Source of the DNA: Edaphobacter aggregans
Lineage (GTDB): Bacteria > Acidobacteriota > Terriglobia > Terriglobales > Acidobacteriaceae
Direction of reading: 5' to 3'
DNA: 64,000 nucleotides
Assembly: GCA_022736715.1 (NCBI GenBank)
Contig: DZDJ01000007.1
Coordinates: 41,076-105,075, forward strand
Of this stretch, positions 20,104 to 29,388 are shown piece after piece. The position numbers were made by a program, and so were the translations under genes. Each line of letters begins with the position of its first letter. The first letter of the stretch is position 1. The notes below the pieces were generated by a model. That model saw only the letters and a program-made list of their open reading frames with translations, did not search any database and was not told the origin of the DNA.

Positions 20104-21009
20104 ATGTTGGACGTGGCCATTGCTGCGCCAACCTTGCCTGCTGCTGCTGCCTCGCACACACACCAGCGATCTGTGCCTGTCCTGTGGCACTTGCTGTCGC
20201 TGGATGCGCCAACCGTCGCCGCATTGTGGACCATCTTCTTCGCGCGTTCACTGCGGGTGCCTCTGCCATGGATGATTCCGTTGGTTCTGGCCGCTGGCGT
20301 ATGGGTGCTCTATGTGCTTGACCGTATTCTGGACACCATGCGCGCCACGGCCAGCCCGTTGCAGGCCAACACGTTGCGCGAGCGCCACTACTTCCATGCC
20401 CGCCATCGCAAAGCGCTGCTGCTGGGGGTGGCCATCGTGCTTCCGGCAGCGCTCTGGGCCGGTGCGCACTACAGTTTGTTCCGCGTGCAGCGGGACATGC
20501 TTCTACTGGGCTGCTTTGTTTCTGCCTATGTAATAGTGGTGCATGGAGTGGGAGTGCAGGCGCAGCGCAGGCTGCCGAAAGAGCTGGCTGTCGGCGGCAT
20601 CTTTGCCGCGGCGACGGCAATCCCCACCGCGGCGCGGCTGACCACCAGCCTTGTACCGGCTCTTACCAGCACACTGCTGTTTGCGGCGCTTTGCTGGCTC
20701 AACTGCGTCTCCATCCATCGCTGGGAGTCCCGCGGGCAGCCAGAGAATACGCTCCTGCACGAGCACGGCTCTACGCGATGGGCTGGCCGGCATCTGACCT
20801 TTCTTGCCACCCTGCTGGCACTGACCGCTTTTGCACTGCTGCTGCCAGCGGCGCTCGCCGCCATTCACGCCATTGCACTGGCCTGTGGATTGAGCGCGCT
20901 GCTGCTGCTTGCGCTGGAGCTGACACACCGCCGTTTTTCCGCGCTCACTCTGCGCATTGCCGCCGATGCGGCCCTGCTCACTCCGCTGCTCTTCCTGTTC
21001 TTCCTATGA
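20104..21009 (+). CDS. Polytopic membrane protein, possibly UbiA-superfamily-like
   Basis: Multiple TM segments; VLYVLDRILDTMRA resembles an Asp-rich first motif; second motif not evident. Confidence 0.6.
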   Translation: MLDVAIAAPTLPAAAASHTHQRSVPVLWHLLSLDAPTVAALWTIFFARSLRVPLPWMIPLVLAAGVWVLYVLDRILDTMRATASPLQANTLRERHYFHARHRKALLLGVAIVLPAALWAGAHYSLFRVQRDMLLLGCFVSAYVIVVHGVGVQAQRRLPKELAVGGIFAAATAIPTAARLTTSLVPALTSTLLFAALCWLNCVSIHRWESRGQPENTLLHEHGSTRWAGRHLTFLATLLALTAFALLLPAALAAIHAIALACGLSALLLLALELTHRRFSALTLRIAADAALLTPLLFLFFL

Positions 21010-21683
21010 GCGCCACCTCCACCATGCAGCCCGCGCCCACGCCAGATTTCGACCGCATTGCGCATGCCTATCGCTGGATGGAGTACCTGAGCTTTGGCCG
21101 CCGGCTGGAGCGCTGCCGCTTCCATTTTCTGCCGCATCTGCACCAGCAACAGCAGGCCCTGGTGCTGGGCGATGGCGATGGCCGCTTCCTGTCCAGGCTG
21201 CTCCTGCAAAATCCATTGCTGACGGCCGACGCCGTCGACAGCAGCCCGGTCATGCTGGCGCTGCTGCAACAGCGATGCGCAACCGCGTCTCCGCAGAGCA
21301 ACCAGCGCCTTGCACTGCACACAGCGGACATCCGCCACTTTACCCCGCCGCGCTCGCAGTATGATCTGGTGGTGACGCACTTCTTTCTGGACTGCCTGAG
21401 CGATGCCGAAATCGCCCCCCTTGCGCACTGCATTCGCCAGCACACCGCGCAGCAGGCAGTCTGGCTGGTTTCGGAATTTTCCATTCCCGCAAAACGCATC
21501 CTGCGACTGCCTGCCCGGCTGCTGATACGCTCGCTCTATTTTGCTTTTCGCTGGCTCACGGGGCTCGAAGCCGGCCATCTGCCAAACCATTCTGCGGCAC
21601 TGCAAGCTGCCGGCTTTCTTTGCAAAGCACGCCAGCCTCATCTGGGCGGACTGCTGGTCAGTGAACTCTGGCAACGCGGATAG
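21006..21683 (+). CDS. Class I SAM-dependent methyltransferase
   Basis: QQALVLGDGDGRFLSRLLLQNP motif I; VDSSPVMLALLQQR; QYDLVVTHFFLDCLSDAEI; ATG overlaps the preceding stop. Confidence 0.85.
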   Translation: MSATSTMQPAPTPDFDRIAHAYRWMEYLSFGRRLERCRFHFLPHLHQQQQALVLGDGDGRFLSRLLLQNPLLTADAVDSSPVMLALLQQRCATASPQSNQRLALHTADIRHFTPPRSQYDLVVTHFFLDCLSDAEIAPLAHCIRQHTAQQAVWLVSEFSIPAKRILRLPARLLIRSLYFAFRWLTGLEAGHLPNHSAALQAAGFLCKARQPHLGGLLVSELWQRG

Positions 21684-21780
21684 CGCAGCAGTCCGCTCAG
21701 AACAGTAGCCGGGTCCCCTTTCGGCAAACCATTGTCGGCTGTCAACTATCAATTGCCCTCTGCACAGCGGCTTCTGTGTT

Positions 21781-21897
21781 TATAGCGGTTTTCCAGTTGG
21801 TGTAGAGGGAACGTGATGCCCTGAAATGGCTTTTTTCTCAAGAAAAAGCCATCCTGCATATTTCTGGAAACTCCACGAAAACTGGAGAACCGCTATA
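21781..21897. repeat. ~117-bp imperfect palindrome with inner hairpin (MITE/REP-like)
   Basis: TATAGCGGTTTTCCAGTT ... AACTGGAGAACCGCTATA outer arms; ATGGCTTTTTTCTCAAGAAAAAGCCAT inner hairpin. Confidence 0.75.
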
Positions 21898-21906
21898 GAA
21901 TGCGTC

Positions 21907-22368
21907 ATGCTGCGATTCCGCTCCCTGCTGCCCGCGCTGCGTGCCTATTTCTCCAACTTTGGCCGGGCCTATGGCAGCTTTCTCCTCATTCAGGTTCTGG
22001 GCAAGCTGGGCCTGCTCTTCTTTTTTCTGATTGCGCTGCGTCTGCTGGCGACGCCGCATGTACTTCCGCTCTTCTTCTTTGCCCAGGCAGGCCTGTTTCT
22101 GCTGCTGGCTGCCCGCTTCTGGCAGCACGGCATGGAAACCGCTCTGGCCCTGGAAAACCCGATCCGATTGCCGGAAGCGACAGTTTTTCCAGCATCGGAG
22201 CCTGCGCCACCCTACATTGCGGCGGAAGTGCCCACCAGCGGTCCGGAACAGCAAGACGATCCTTCCAACGCAGCCGCACTGACTCCAGCGCGAAGCCAGC
22301 CGCAAAGCGAGCATCTACAAGTGACCTTCGTTACCGGAACCGGAACACAATTGTTACAATTGTGTTAA
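21907..22368 (+). CDS. Small membrane protein of unknown function
   Basis: SFLLIQVLGKLGLLFFFLIALRLL and LPLFFFAQAGLFLLLAARFW; start trimmed from ORF 21826..22368. Confidence 0.65.
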   Translation: MLRFRSLLPALRAYFSNFGRAYGSFLLIQVLGKLGLLFFFLIALRLLATPHVLPLFFFAQAGLFLLLAARFWQHGMETALALENPIRLPEATVFPASEPAPPYIAAEVPTSGPEQQDDPSNAAALTPARSQPQSEHLQVTFVTGTGTQLLQLC

Positions 22369-22391
22369 TTTATCAATAGCGATTGCTTTCT

Positions 22392-22934
22392 ATGAACCTT
22401 TATCTCCTCCGCCATGCCAGCGCCGGAACCCAGCGCACCAATCCTTTGCTCGATACGAAGCGCCCTCTCGACAAGGACGGCAAGCAGCACTGCATTGTAC
22501 TGGCGCAGGTGCTTGGCAGCCTGAATGTACAGTTCGACCTGGTGGTTTCCAGCCCGCTGAAACGCAGCCTGCAAACGGCGGCTCTGGTGGGAACCGAGCT
22601 GGGGTATGAATCTAAGATATTGATTTCAAAAGCACTGGCACCCGAAGGCACGTTAGACAACTTCCGTCGGCTGCTGGAAACCTGCGGCAGCTATGAAAAC
22701 GTGCTGGTGGTGGGCCACAACCCCAACCTGACTGCATTTCTGGGCTCGCTGATTGTGCCTTCCAATGGGGAAGCTGGCCGACCAGCCAGCCTGCGGCTAC
22801 GGAAAGGCTCGATTGCGCGCGTGAACATGGAGCGCCGGCCGGCCAGTTTGCAGTGGCTGCTGGATCCACGCATCGTCCGCACGCTCTACACCAGTTCCGC
22901 AACCAGCGTGCGCCGGAAGACCCCCAAAAAGTAG
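22392..22934 (+). CDS. sixA: SixA-type histidine phosphatase
   Basis: MNLYLLRHASAG RHxx motif; VVSSPLKRSLQTAALV; VLVVGHNPNLTAFL. Confidence 0.9.
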   Translation: MNLYLLRHASAGTQRTNPLLDTKRPLDKDGKQHCIVLAQVLGSLNVQFDLVVSSPLKRSLQTAALVGTELGYESKILISKALAPEGTLDNFRRLLETCGSYENVLVVGHNPNLTAFLGSLIVPSNGEAGRPASLRLRKGSIARVNMERRPASLQWLLDPRIVRTLYTSSATSVRRKTPKK

Positions 22935-24454
22935 TCTGCTTCCTTCCGCAACGACCACAACTCCAGTTGTGCGCCGGTGCGTCCGGGGGTGAGCCCCAGA
23001 ACAACGCGCTTGGGATAGACCATTGTTTTGACCCGCAAAACATCGCTGGCCCGGTCCTGATTCAGCGCCACCGCCAGCCGTAGCAAGACCACCGCCCGCT
23101 CTAGGTGGACGTGTTCCTCTACCGGAACCGTGCGCATCACGCGGTCCATCGGGTCCGGCCGGCTTTTGCCCAGATACCGGGTGATGGCGCTCACAATCGC
23201 CCGCTGCTCCGGCGTGAAGCCATACATTTCTGAGTTGGCAATGATGTACTGCGCATGCCGATGGTGCCCTTGATGGTTCATGAACTTGCCCACATCGTGC
23301 ATCATGGCCGCCGCGCGCAGCCACAGCCGATACTCCGGCGGCAGTGCATGCACCTTCTGCATCGTGTCAAAGAGTTGCTCCACGTGCACGCGAACCGGCT
23401 CGGCCTGGCGCTTGTCCACACGATAGCGCTGGCAGACCTCCAGCACACTGGCCCAGCGCTCCGTTTCCAGCCGCTGATGCGCCGAGGTGCGCAGATCGGT
23501 CTGCGCCAGCATCTGTGCCAGCATGCCGTCGCGCAGGCCCATCGGCGAATAGCGGAAGCCCTTCAGGCCGAATTTTTCCAGCAACTCGGCATATACATGC
23601 GCGCCGCCGATGATGATCTCAGACCGCCGCGGCCCTATGCCCGGAACCACGGCGCGTTGCGTGTTGGTCATCTTCGTCAGCTTGTTGGCCAGCTTGCGGA
23701 CGTGCGTGGCGGGAGCATAATGCAGCGGTGGCCGCGCTGTGGCATCCTTGCCTTCCGGCTTCAGATACTCCCGGCCGGCCTCCGCCAGCGCCGATGCCGT
23801 GCCGGAGGTGGCAATCACCAGTCCCACCCGCGGAATGCCCAGCTTGCGCTCGGCCTTGCGCAGTTCGCGATGGATGAACTGCTTCAGACCGGCAATGTCC
23901 TGCTTCGATGGCGGGTCGCTGCGCAGAAACTCCTGCTGCAACCGGACGGCCCCCAGCGGCAGGCTGACCATCTCCTTCATCCGTCCCTGGTCCGAGAATG
24001 TAATCTCACAGCTGCCTCCACCCAGATCGACCAACAGACACCGGCCACGCGCGCCGCGCTCGTTGGAAACGACGCCCAGGTGGATCAACCGTCCTTCTTC
24101 CAGACCGGAGATGATTTCCACATTCCAGCCCGTTGCCGACTTCACCCAGGCCGTAAACGCTTCGGCATTCCGGGCATCGCGCATGGCACTGGTGGCCACC
24201 ACACGGATCTTGTCCGCCGCATGGGCCTGCACCGCCTTATGGAACCGCTTGAGTGCGCGGATGGTATTGGCCATCGCCTCCGGCGAAACCAGCCCGGTCT
24301 GAAAAACGCTCTCGCCCAGGCGCACCACTTCGCGGTCCTCGTGCAGGGTTTTCAGCCGGTGCTGCTGCACTTCGGCAATCTTCAAACGACAGGAATTGGA
24401 TCCTATGTCCACCGCGGCGAAGAGGTGCATCTTGAGCTGTGCGTCCTTTGTCAT
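22886..24454 (-). CDS. ppx: Ppx/GppA phosphatase with C-terminal HD domain
   Basis: FAAVDIGSNSCRLKIAEV; LLVDLGGGSCEITF; RAAAMMHDVGKFMNHQGHHRHAQYII. Confidence 0.92.
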   Translation of the reverse strand: MTKDAQLKMHLFAAVDIGSNSCRLKIAEVQQHRLKTLHEDREVVRLGESVFQTGLVSPEAMANTIRALKRFHKAVQAHAADKIRVVATSAMRDARNAEAFTAWVKSATGWNVEIISGLEEGRLIHLGVVSNERGARGRCLLVDLGGGSCEITFSDQGRMKEMVSLPLGAVRLQQEFLRSDPPSKQDIAGLKQFIHRELRKAERKLGIPRVGLVIATSGTASALAEAGREYLKPEGKDATARPPLHYAPATHVRKLANKLTKMTNTQRAVVPGIGPRRSEIIIGGAHVYAELLEKFGLKGFRYSPMGLRDGMLAQMLAQTDLRTSAHQRLETERWASVLEVCQRYRVDKRQAEPVRVHVEQLFDTMQKVHALPPEYRLWLRAAAMMHDVGKFMNHQGHHRHAQYIIANSEMYGFTPEQRAIVSAITRYLGKSRPDPMDRVMRTVPVEEHVHLERAVVLLRLAVALNQDRASDVLRVKTMVYPKRVVLGLTPGRTGAQLELWSLRKEADYFLGVFRRTLVAELV

Positions 24455-24610
24455 CGGAAATACATATCATTAGCAAGATACATGGCCTTCGTCAGAATGC
24501 CTACCTGTTGTTGCAGCATGGTTGGCGCATTTGCAGCCATCGCTCCGCGGCAGACCACTCACAGGTTGTAGACTGAAGAAGTAACCGGTCGGGCCCGGAA
24601 GGTAACAACG

Positions 24611-26968
24611 TTGCGCATTTTTACGCGGTACATCCTCAAAGAAGTCACATCGCATGCCCTCCTTGGCGGAGTGCTGTTCACGTTTGTGCTGTTCATGCGC
24701 GACCTTGGCAAGATTCTGGAACTGGTCGTGCGCAACAGCGCTTCCTTGACAGATGTAGCGCTGCTTTTCCTCTACACCATCCCCAATGCCCTCACCTTCA
24801 CCATTCCCATGGCCGTGCTGGTGGGCATCTTGCTGGGGCTCAGCCGTCTGGCTGCGGACAGTGAAATTACCGCCATGCGCGCCTGCGGCTTTGGCGTCAC
24901 CGGTTTTGTACGCATCGTTTCCATCCTGGCCATCGCGGCCTGGGGACTGGGCATGGTGAATTCGCTCTACCTGGCGCCAAAGTCGGCGGCCTCTTTGCTG
25001 GAGCTGGAAAACTCGCTGAAGTCCTCGCAGGCCTCGTTTGAAGTGCAGCCCCGCGTCTTCTACGAAGATTTCCGCAACTACGTGCTCTATGTGCAGGACG
25101 TACATGCCGGTGTGGGCGCGGCCAAATGGCGCCACGTCTTTCTTGCTGACCTCACGCAGCCCTCCTCGCCGCGCATCACTACCGCTGAACATGCCATTGT
25201 GGTCAATGGCGACGGCCAGACACTGAGTATGCGTTTGCTGGACGGCGAACAGCACCAGACCGACATCAATAACCCCAACCAGTACAACATCACCACCTTT
25301 TCCCAGTCCGACCTGCCCATCCAGATCGGCAATCAGGACGATACGCACATCGGACGCAGTGACATGCCCATTCTGGCGATGCCCTTGCCGGAACTGCTGG
25401 AACGCGCCCGTCAGCCGCATGGAAAAATCTATCGCATCGAACTGAACAAGCGCTTTTCCTACCCCGTCGCCTGTCTGGTGCTCATGCTGATCGGCGTACC
25501 ACTGGGTATTTCCTCCAAACGCGGCGGCAAAAGCGCTGGATTTGTCCTTACCATCCTGCTCGTCTTCATCTATTACTTCTTTTCCTCGACTGGCGTTGCG
25601 CTGGCGCGGCAGGACAAAGTCCCGGTGTTTGTGGGCGTCTGGACGGCGAACATTGTCTTTGCCCTCGCCGGCATTTTCTTTCTGCGGCAGCTTTCCCGCG
25701 GCGGTGCGGCCTTTGCGGCGATTTCTGCCATGGGCCCGGCCATGAGGAAACTGTTGCGCAAAATGCGGCCCTCCGCAGAAACCACCGCTGAACAGCACCT
25801 GCCCGCAGAACCGGAAAAGAGCAGACCGGCCAAACAAAAGCGCCACATTCTGCACAGCCGCTTCCCGCTGATTCTGGACGGCTATGTGTTGCGCGAGTTC
25901 CTGACCAGCTTTCTGCTGGTGCTGGTCAGCTTCCTAACGCTTTCGCTGGTCTTCTCGTTCTTTGAGTTGCTGGGCGACATCATCCGCAACCGGACGCCGC
26001 TCGTCACGGTCGGAGCTTACCTGATCAACCTGGTCCCCTTCATGCTCTACAACCTCACGCCGCTGTGCGTGCTGATTGCCGTGCTCGTCACTTTTGGCGT
26101 GCTGAACCGCTCCAGCGAACTGACGGCCATGAAAGCAACGGGCATCAGCCTGTACCGGGTCATCGCTCCTGTGCTTACGGTTGCGGCGTTGATTGCCGTT
26201 TCGCTTTTCGTCTTTGAACAGGTGTATCTGCCCAGCGCAAACCGCCGGCAGGAGGCGCTGCGCAGCGTCATCAAAGGCAAGCCGCCACAGACCTTCCTGC
26301 GCCCGGATCAGAAATGGATCTTCGGCAGCCAGAACCCAGGCGAGCCCGGCCGCATCTTCTACTACCAGTTCTTCGACCCGGACCGCAACGAATTCGCCAA
26401 TATCAGCGTCTTTGAGTTCAAGCCGGACAGCTTCCAGCTCTCGCGCCGCATCTATGCCTCCAGCGCGCACTGGGACACACAACTGCATCGCTGGATCTTT
26501 GAAAATGGCTGGGTACGCAGCTTCAACGGCGAAACCATCGACGGCTATCAACCCTTCATCCTGCAGACTTTCCCGGAGATTCACGAACGTCCGCAGTACT
26601 TCAAGATCGAGAGCCGTCAATCGCAGGAAATGTCCTACGGCGAGCTGGAGCGCTACATCCATGAATTGCAGCAGAGCGGATTTGACACCATGCGTCTGCG
26701 TGTTCAGCTCAACCACAAGCTGGCCTACCCGCTCATTGCACTGGTAATGGCGATCCTGGCCGTGCCGTTTGCCCTTTCCATGGGCAGGCGAGGCTCGCTT
26801 ACCGGCATTGCCGTGGCCATTGGCGTCGCGATTGCATATTGGGTGGTGGCGGCCCTGTTTGAGGCGATGGGCAACGTCAACACGCTGCCTGCGGCGCTCG
26901 CTGCGTGGTCACCCGATTTGCTTTTTGCCCTCGCAGGCGGCTATCTGCTGCTGCGAACCCCAACATAA
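24611..26968 (+). CDS. Fused LptF-LptG-type LPS export permease (two YjgP/YjgQ modules in one chain)
   Basis: Module 1 MRIFTRYILKEVTSHALLGGVLFTFVLFM...SEITAMRACGF; module 2 LDGYVLREFLTSFLLVLVSFLTLSLVFSFFELLGDIIRNR...SSELTAMKATGIS; TTG start. Confidence 0.93.
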   Translation: MRIFTRYILKEVTSHALLGGVLFTFVLFMRDLGKILELVVRNSASLTDVALLFLYTIPNALTFTIPMAVLVGILLGLSRLAADSEITAMRACGFGVTGFVRIVSILAIAAWGLGMVNSLYLAPKSAASLLELENSLKSSQASFEVQPRVFYEDFRNYVLYVQDVHAGVGAAKWRHVFLADLTQPSSPRITTAEHAIVVNGDGQTLSMRLLDGEQHQTDINNPNQYNITTFSQSDLPIQIGNQDDTHIGRSDMPILAMPLPELLERARQPHGKIYRIELNKRFSYPVACLVLMLIGVPLGISSKRGGKSAGFVLTILLVFIYYFFSSTGVALARQDKVPVFVGVWTANIVFALAGIFFLRQLSRGGAAFAAISAMGPAMRKLLRKMRPSAETTAEQHLPAEPEKSRPAKQKRHILHSRFPLILDGYVLREFLTSFLLVLVSFLTLSLVFSFFELLGDIIRNRTPLVTVGAYLINLVPFMLYNLTPLCVLIAVLVTFGVLNRSSELTAMKATGISLYRVIAPVLTVAALIAVSLFVFEQVYLPSANRRQEALRSVIKGKPPQTFLRPDQKWIFGSQNPGEPGRIFYYQFFDPDRNEFANISVFEFKPDSFQLSRRIYASSAHWDTQLHRWIFENGWVRSFNGETIDGYQPFILQTFPEIHERPQYFKIESRQSQEMSYGELERYIHELQQSGFDTMRLRVQLNHKLAYPLIALVMAILAVPFALSMGRRGSLTGIAVAIGVAIAYWVVAALFEAMGNVNTLPAALAAWSPDLLFALAGGYLLLRTPT

Positions 26969-27113
26969 ACGCTCCGCTACAGCACTGGAAAGCCTGCAAA
27001 ACCCTGCGCATCCTTCCCGGCCTTGCGGCATCTATACTCCGATGGCAGTAAAATCAAAACTTCCCTGCCGATCCATTTAAGGCAGCTTTTGCACGCTTTC
27101 CAAGGACATCGCA

Positions 27114-28895
27114 ATGCTGAACCGACTTCGCCCGCTTTTCCCGTACCTGCGCCGCTACAAGCGTAATTTTTTCTGGGGCGGAGTTTCGGTTGTCTTCTCC
27201 AACGCCATCTGGGTGCTGTTTCCGCAAATACTCAAGCGGGCCATCAACGACCTGAACTTTGGCGTTACCCACGAGAAGGTCTTCTTTTACGCGAGTCTCA
27301 TTGTGGCGGTTGCCGCGGCCAAGGGCGTTTTCCTTTTCCTCACGCGCTGGATCATCATCGGCGTTTCTCGCGACATTGAATTTGACCTGCGCAATGACAT
27401 GTTCGCCAATCTGGAGCGACAGCCGCAAAGCTACTACCACGAGCACCGCACTGGCGACATCATGGCCCGCACCACCAATGACCTGAATGCCGTGCGCATG
27501 CTGCTGGGGCCGGCCATCATGTATAGCGCCAACACCATCCTGTTCACCATTGGCGCGCTCATCTTCATGGTGCGCATCAGTCCGTGGCTCACGTTGTGCG
27601 CATTTGTGCCGCTGCCAATAGCCAGCATTCTGGTGCAGTACTATGGCCGCCGCATCCACGAGCGCTTCGAACGCATCCAGGCCATGTTTTCTGATATTTC
27701 CGCCAAAGCGCAGGAGAACTTTTCCGGAGCGCGCCTTGTCCGCGCCTTTGCCCAGGAAGAGCCGGAGATCCGCTCCTTCGAAAAAGCGAACAAGGAATAC
27801 ATTCGCCGCGCTCTGCTGCTGGTCCGTCTGATGGGGATGCTGTGGCCCACACTGGAGTTCATCCTGGGACTTTCGCTGGTCATCGCTTTGTTGGTGGGCG
27901 GGCGCGAGGTCATTTCGCATCGCATCTCCGTCGGCGATTTTGTGGCCTTCAACACCTATCTGGTGCAGCTCACCTGGCCCATGATTGCGCTCGGCTGGGT
28001 CGTCAACCTTTTCCAGCGCGGCACCGCTTCTCTGGCACGCATTCACGAACTGCTCAGCGAGCAGCCAACGATCGACGATGCTGCCGCCGACCGCTCCATT
28101 CCGGAAGAGGCCACGCTCAAAGGAGAAATCGAGTTCGTCAATCTGAACTTCAGCTACACAAGCGCTGGGACCTCCGGCCCGGCCGTACTGCGTGGCATTA
28201 ATCTGAAGATTCCAGCCGGCAGCAGCCTGGCCATTGTCGGCCCAACCGGTTCCGGAAAATCCACCCTGGTCAGCCTGATTGCGCGCATCTACGATGCACC
28301 GGCGACCTCCGGAAAACCAGTACCTGTGCTCATCGATGGCCTGCCAATTCAGGAGTATCCGCTGGCCATGCTGCGCCGCAACATCGGATTTGTGCCGCAG
28401 GAGGCATTTCTCTTCAGCGAGTCCATCCACGAAAATGTCGCCTTCGGCACTCCCGGCGCATCGACGGATGAGGTCCTTCGCGCCGCCACGTCGGCGCATA
28501 TCGCCAGCGAGATACTGGAATTTCCGCGTGGCTTTGAAACCATGGTGGGCGAGCGCGGCATCACGCTCTCTGGCGGGCAAAAGCAGCGCACCACCATTGC
28601 CCGCGCTTTGATACGCAATCCGCGCGTTCTGATTCTGGACGATGCGCTCTCCTCGGTTGACACCTACACCGAAGAGCTGATTCTGGAAGAACTGCGGCAG
28701 ATCATGCGCGGCCGCACCACGATCTTCATCTCGCACCGCATCTCCACCGTTCGCCACGCTGACCAGATTGCGGTTCTGGTCGATGGCAGAATCGCGGAGC
28801 TTGGCTCGCATGACGAGCTGCTGGCGCGCAACGGCTACTACACCAGCCTGTTTGAGAAGCAGCAGTTGGAAGAAGAGCTTTCCGTAGCGGGTTGA
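27114..28895 (+). CDS. ABC exporter, fused permease/ATPase (MsbA/MdlB-like)
   Basis: TM domain plus VGPTGSGKSTLVSLI; LSGGQKQRTTIARAL; RVLILDDALSSVD. Confidence 0.95.
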   Translation: MLNRLRPLFPYLRRYKRNFFWGGVSVVFSNAIWVLFPQILKRAINDLNFGVTHEKVFFYASLIVAVAAAKGVFLFLTRWIIIGVSRDIEFDLRNDMFANLERQPQSYYHEHRTGDIMARTTNDLNAVRMLLGPAIMYSANTILFTIGALIFMVRISPWLTLCAFVPLPIASILVQYYGRRIHERFERIQAMFSDISAKAQENFSGARLVRAFAQEEPEIRSFEKANKEYIRRALLLVRLMGMLWPTLEFILGLSLVIALLVGGREVISHRISVGDFVAFNTYLVQLTWPMIALGWVVNLFQRGTASLARIHELLSEQPTIDDAAADRSIPEEATLKGEIEFVNLNFSYTSAGTSGPAVLRGINLKIPAGSSLAIVGPTGSGKSTLVSLIARIYDAPATSGKPVPVLIDGLPIQEYPLAMLRRNIGFVPQEAFLFSESIHENVAFGTPGASTDEVLRAATSAHIASEILEFPRGFETMVGERGITLSGGQKQRTTIARALIRNPRVLILDDALSSVDTYTEELILEELRQIMRGRTTIFISHRISTVRHADQIAVLVDGRIAELGSHDELLARNGYYTSLFEKQQLEEELSVAG

Positions 28896-28905
28896 CGCTG
28901 CACAG

Positions 28906-29388
28906 CTACGCCATCCATCGCGGCAACATCTTCACTTCACTGTCCGGAATTGCGGGTAGTGCGTTGCCAGGGCGGTACCGCTCTTCCCGCGTCTGCAATT
29001 CGCGCGGCAGCACGCGGCTCGCCTCCGGATCGCGTGACGCCACCTGCCAGGCATCGCGCACGTTACGGATGCAGGCAATCACTTCCTCCAACTGTTCCTT
29101 GGATGCGACATGCGATGCCTCCAGCGTCATACGAAACATGGCTGCATAAAAATCGGCCAGCACCTCCGCAGAGCGTCCGCCTACATCCGGCCGCAGCCGC
29201 GCCTGCAGATACATCAGGATGTCCAGGGTGCGCTTCACCGCCAGTCTGCGCCCGCGCGCATCTCCTGCTTCCACGCACTGAATGGCCTTGTAGAGGAACC
29301 GAATCGCGCCATCATAGAGCGCAATCACCAGTTCCAGCCCGGTTGCCCCAGTCAGCGCCTGCTGCTGGTAATTTCTTTGCATTGACAT
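28906..29388 (-). CDS. fliS: Flagellar export chaperone FliS
   Basis: NYQQQALTGATGLELVIALYDGAIRFLYKAIQCVEAGD. Confidence 0.88.
   Translation of the reverse strand: MSMQRNYQQQALTGATGLELVIALYDGAIRFLYKAIQCVEAGDARGRRLAVKRTLDILMYLQARLRPDVGGRSAEVLADFYAAMFRMTLEASHVASKEQLEEVIACIRNVRDAWQVASRDPEASRVLPRELQTREERYRPGNALPAIPDSEVKMLPRWMA

Noticed and set aside
27054-28811. 585-aa minus-strand ORF antisense to the ABC exporter
   Set aside because: Opposite strand contains intact Walker A/signature/Walker B motifs; the long antisense frame is a codon-bias effect
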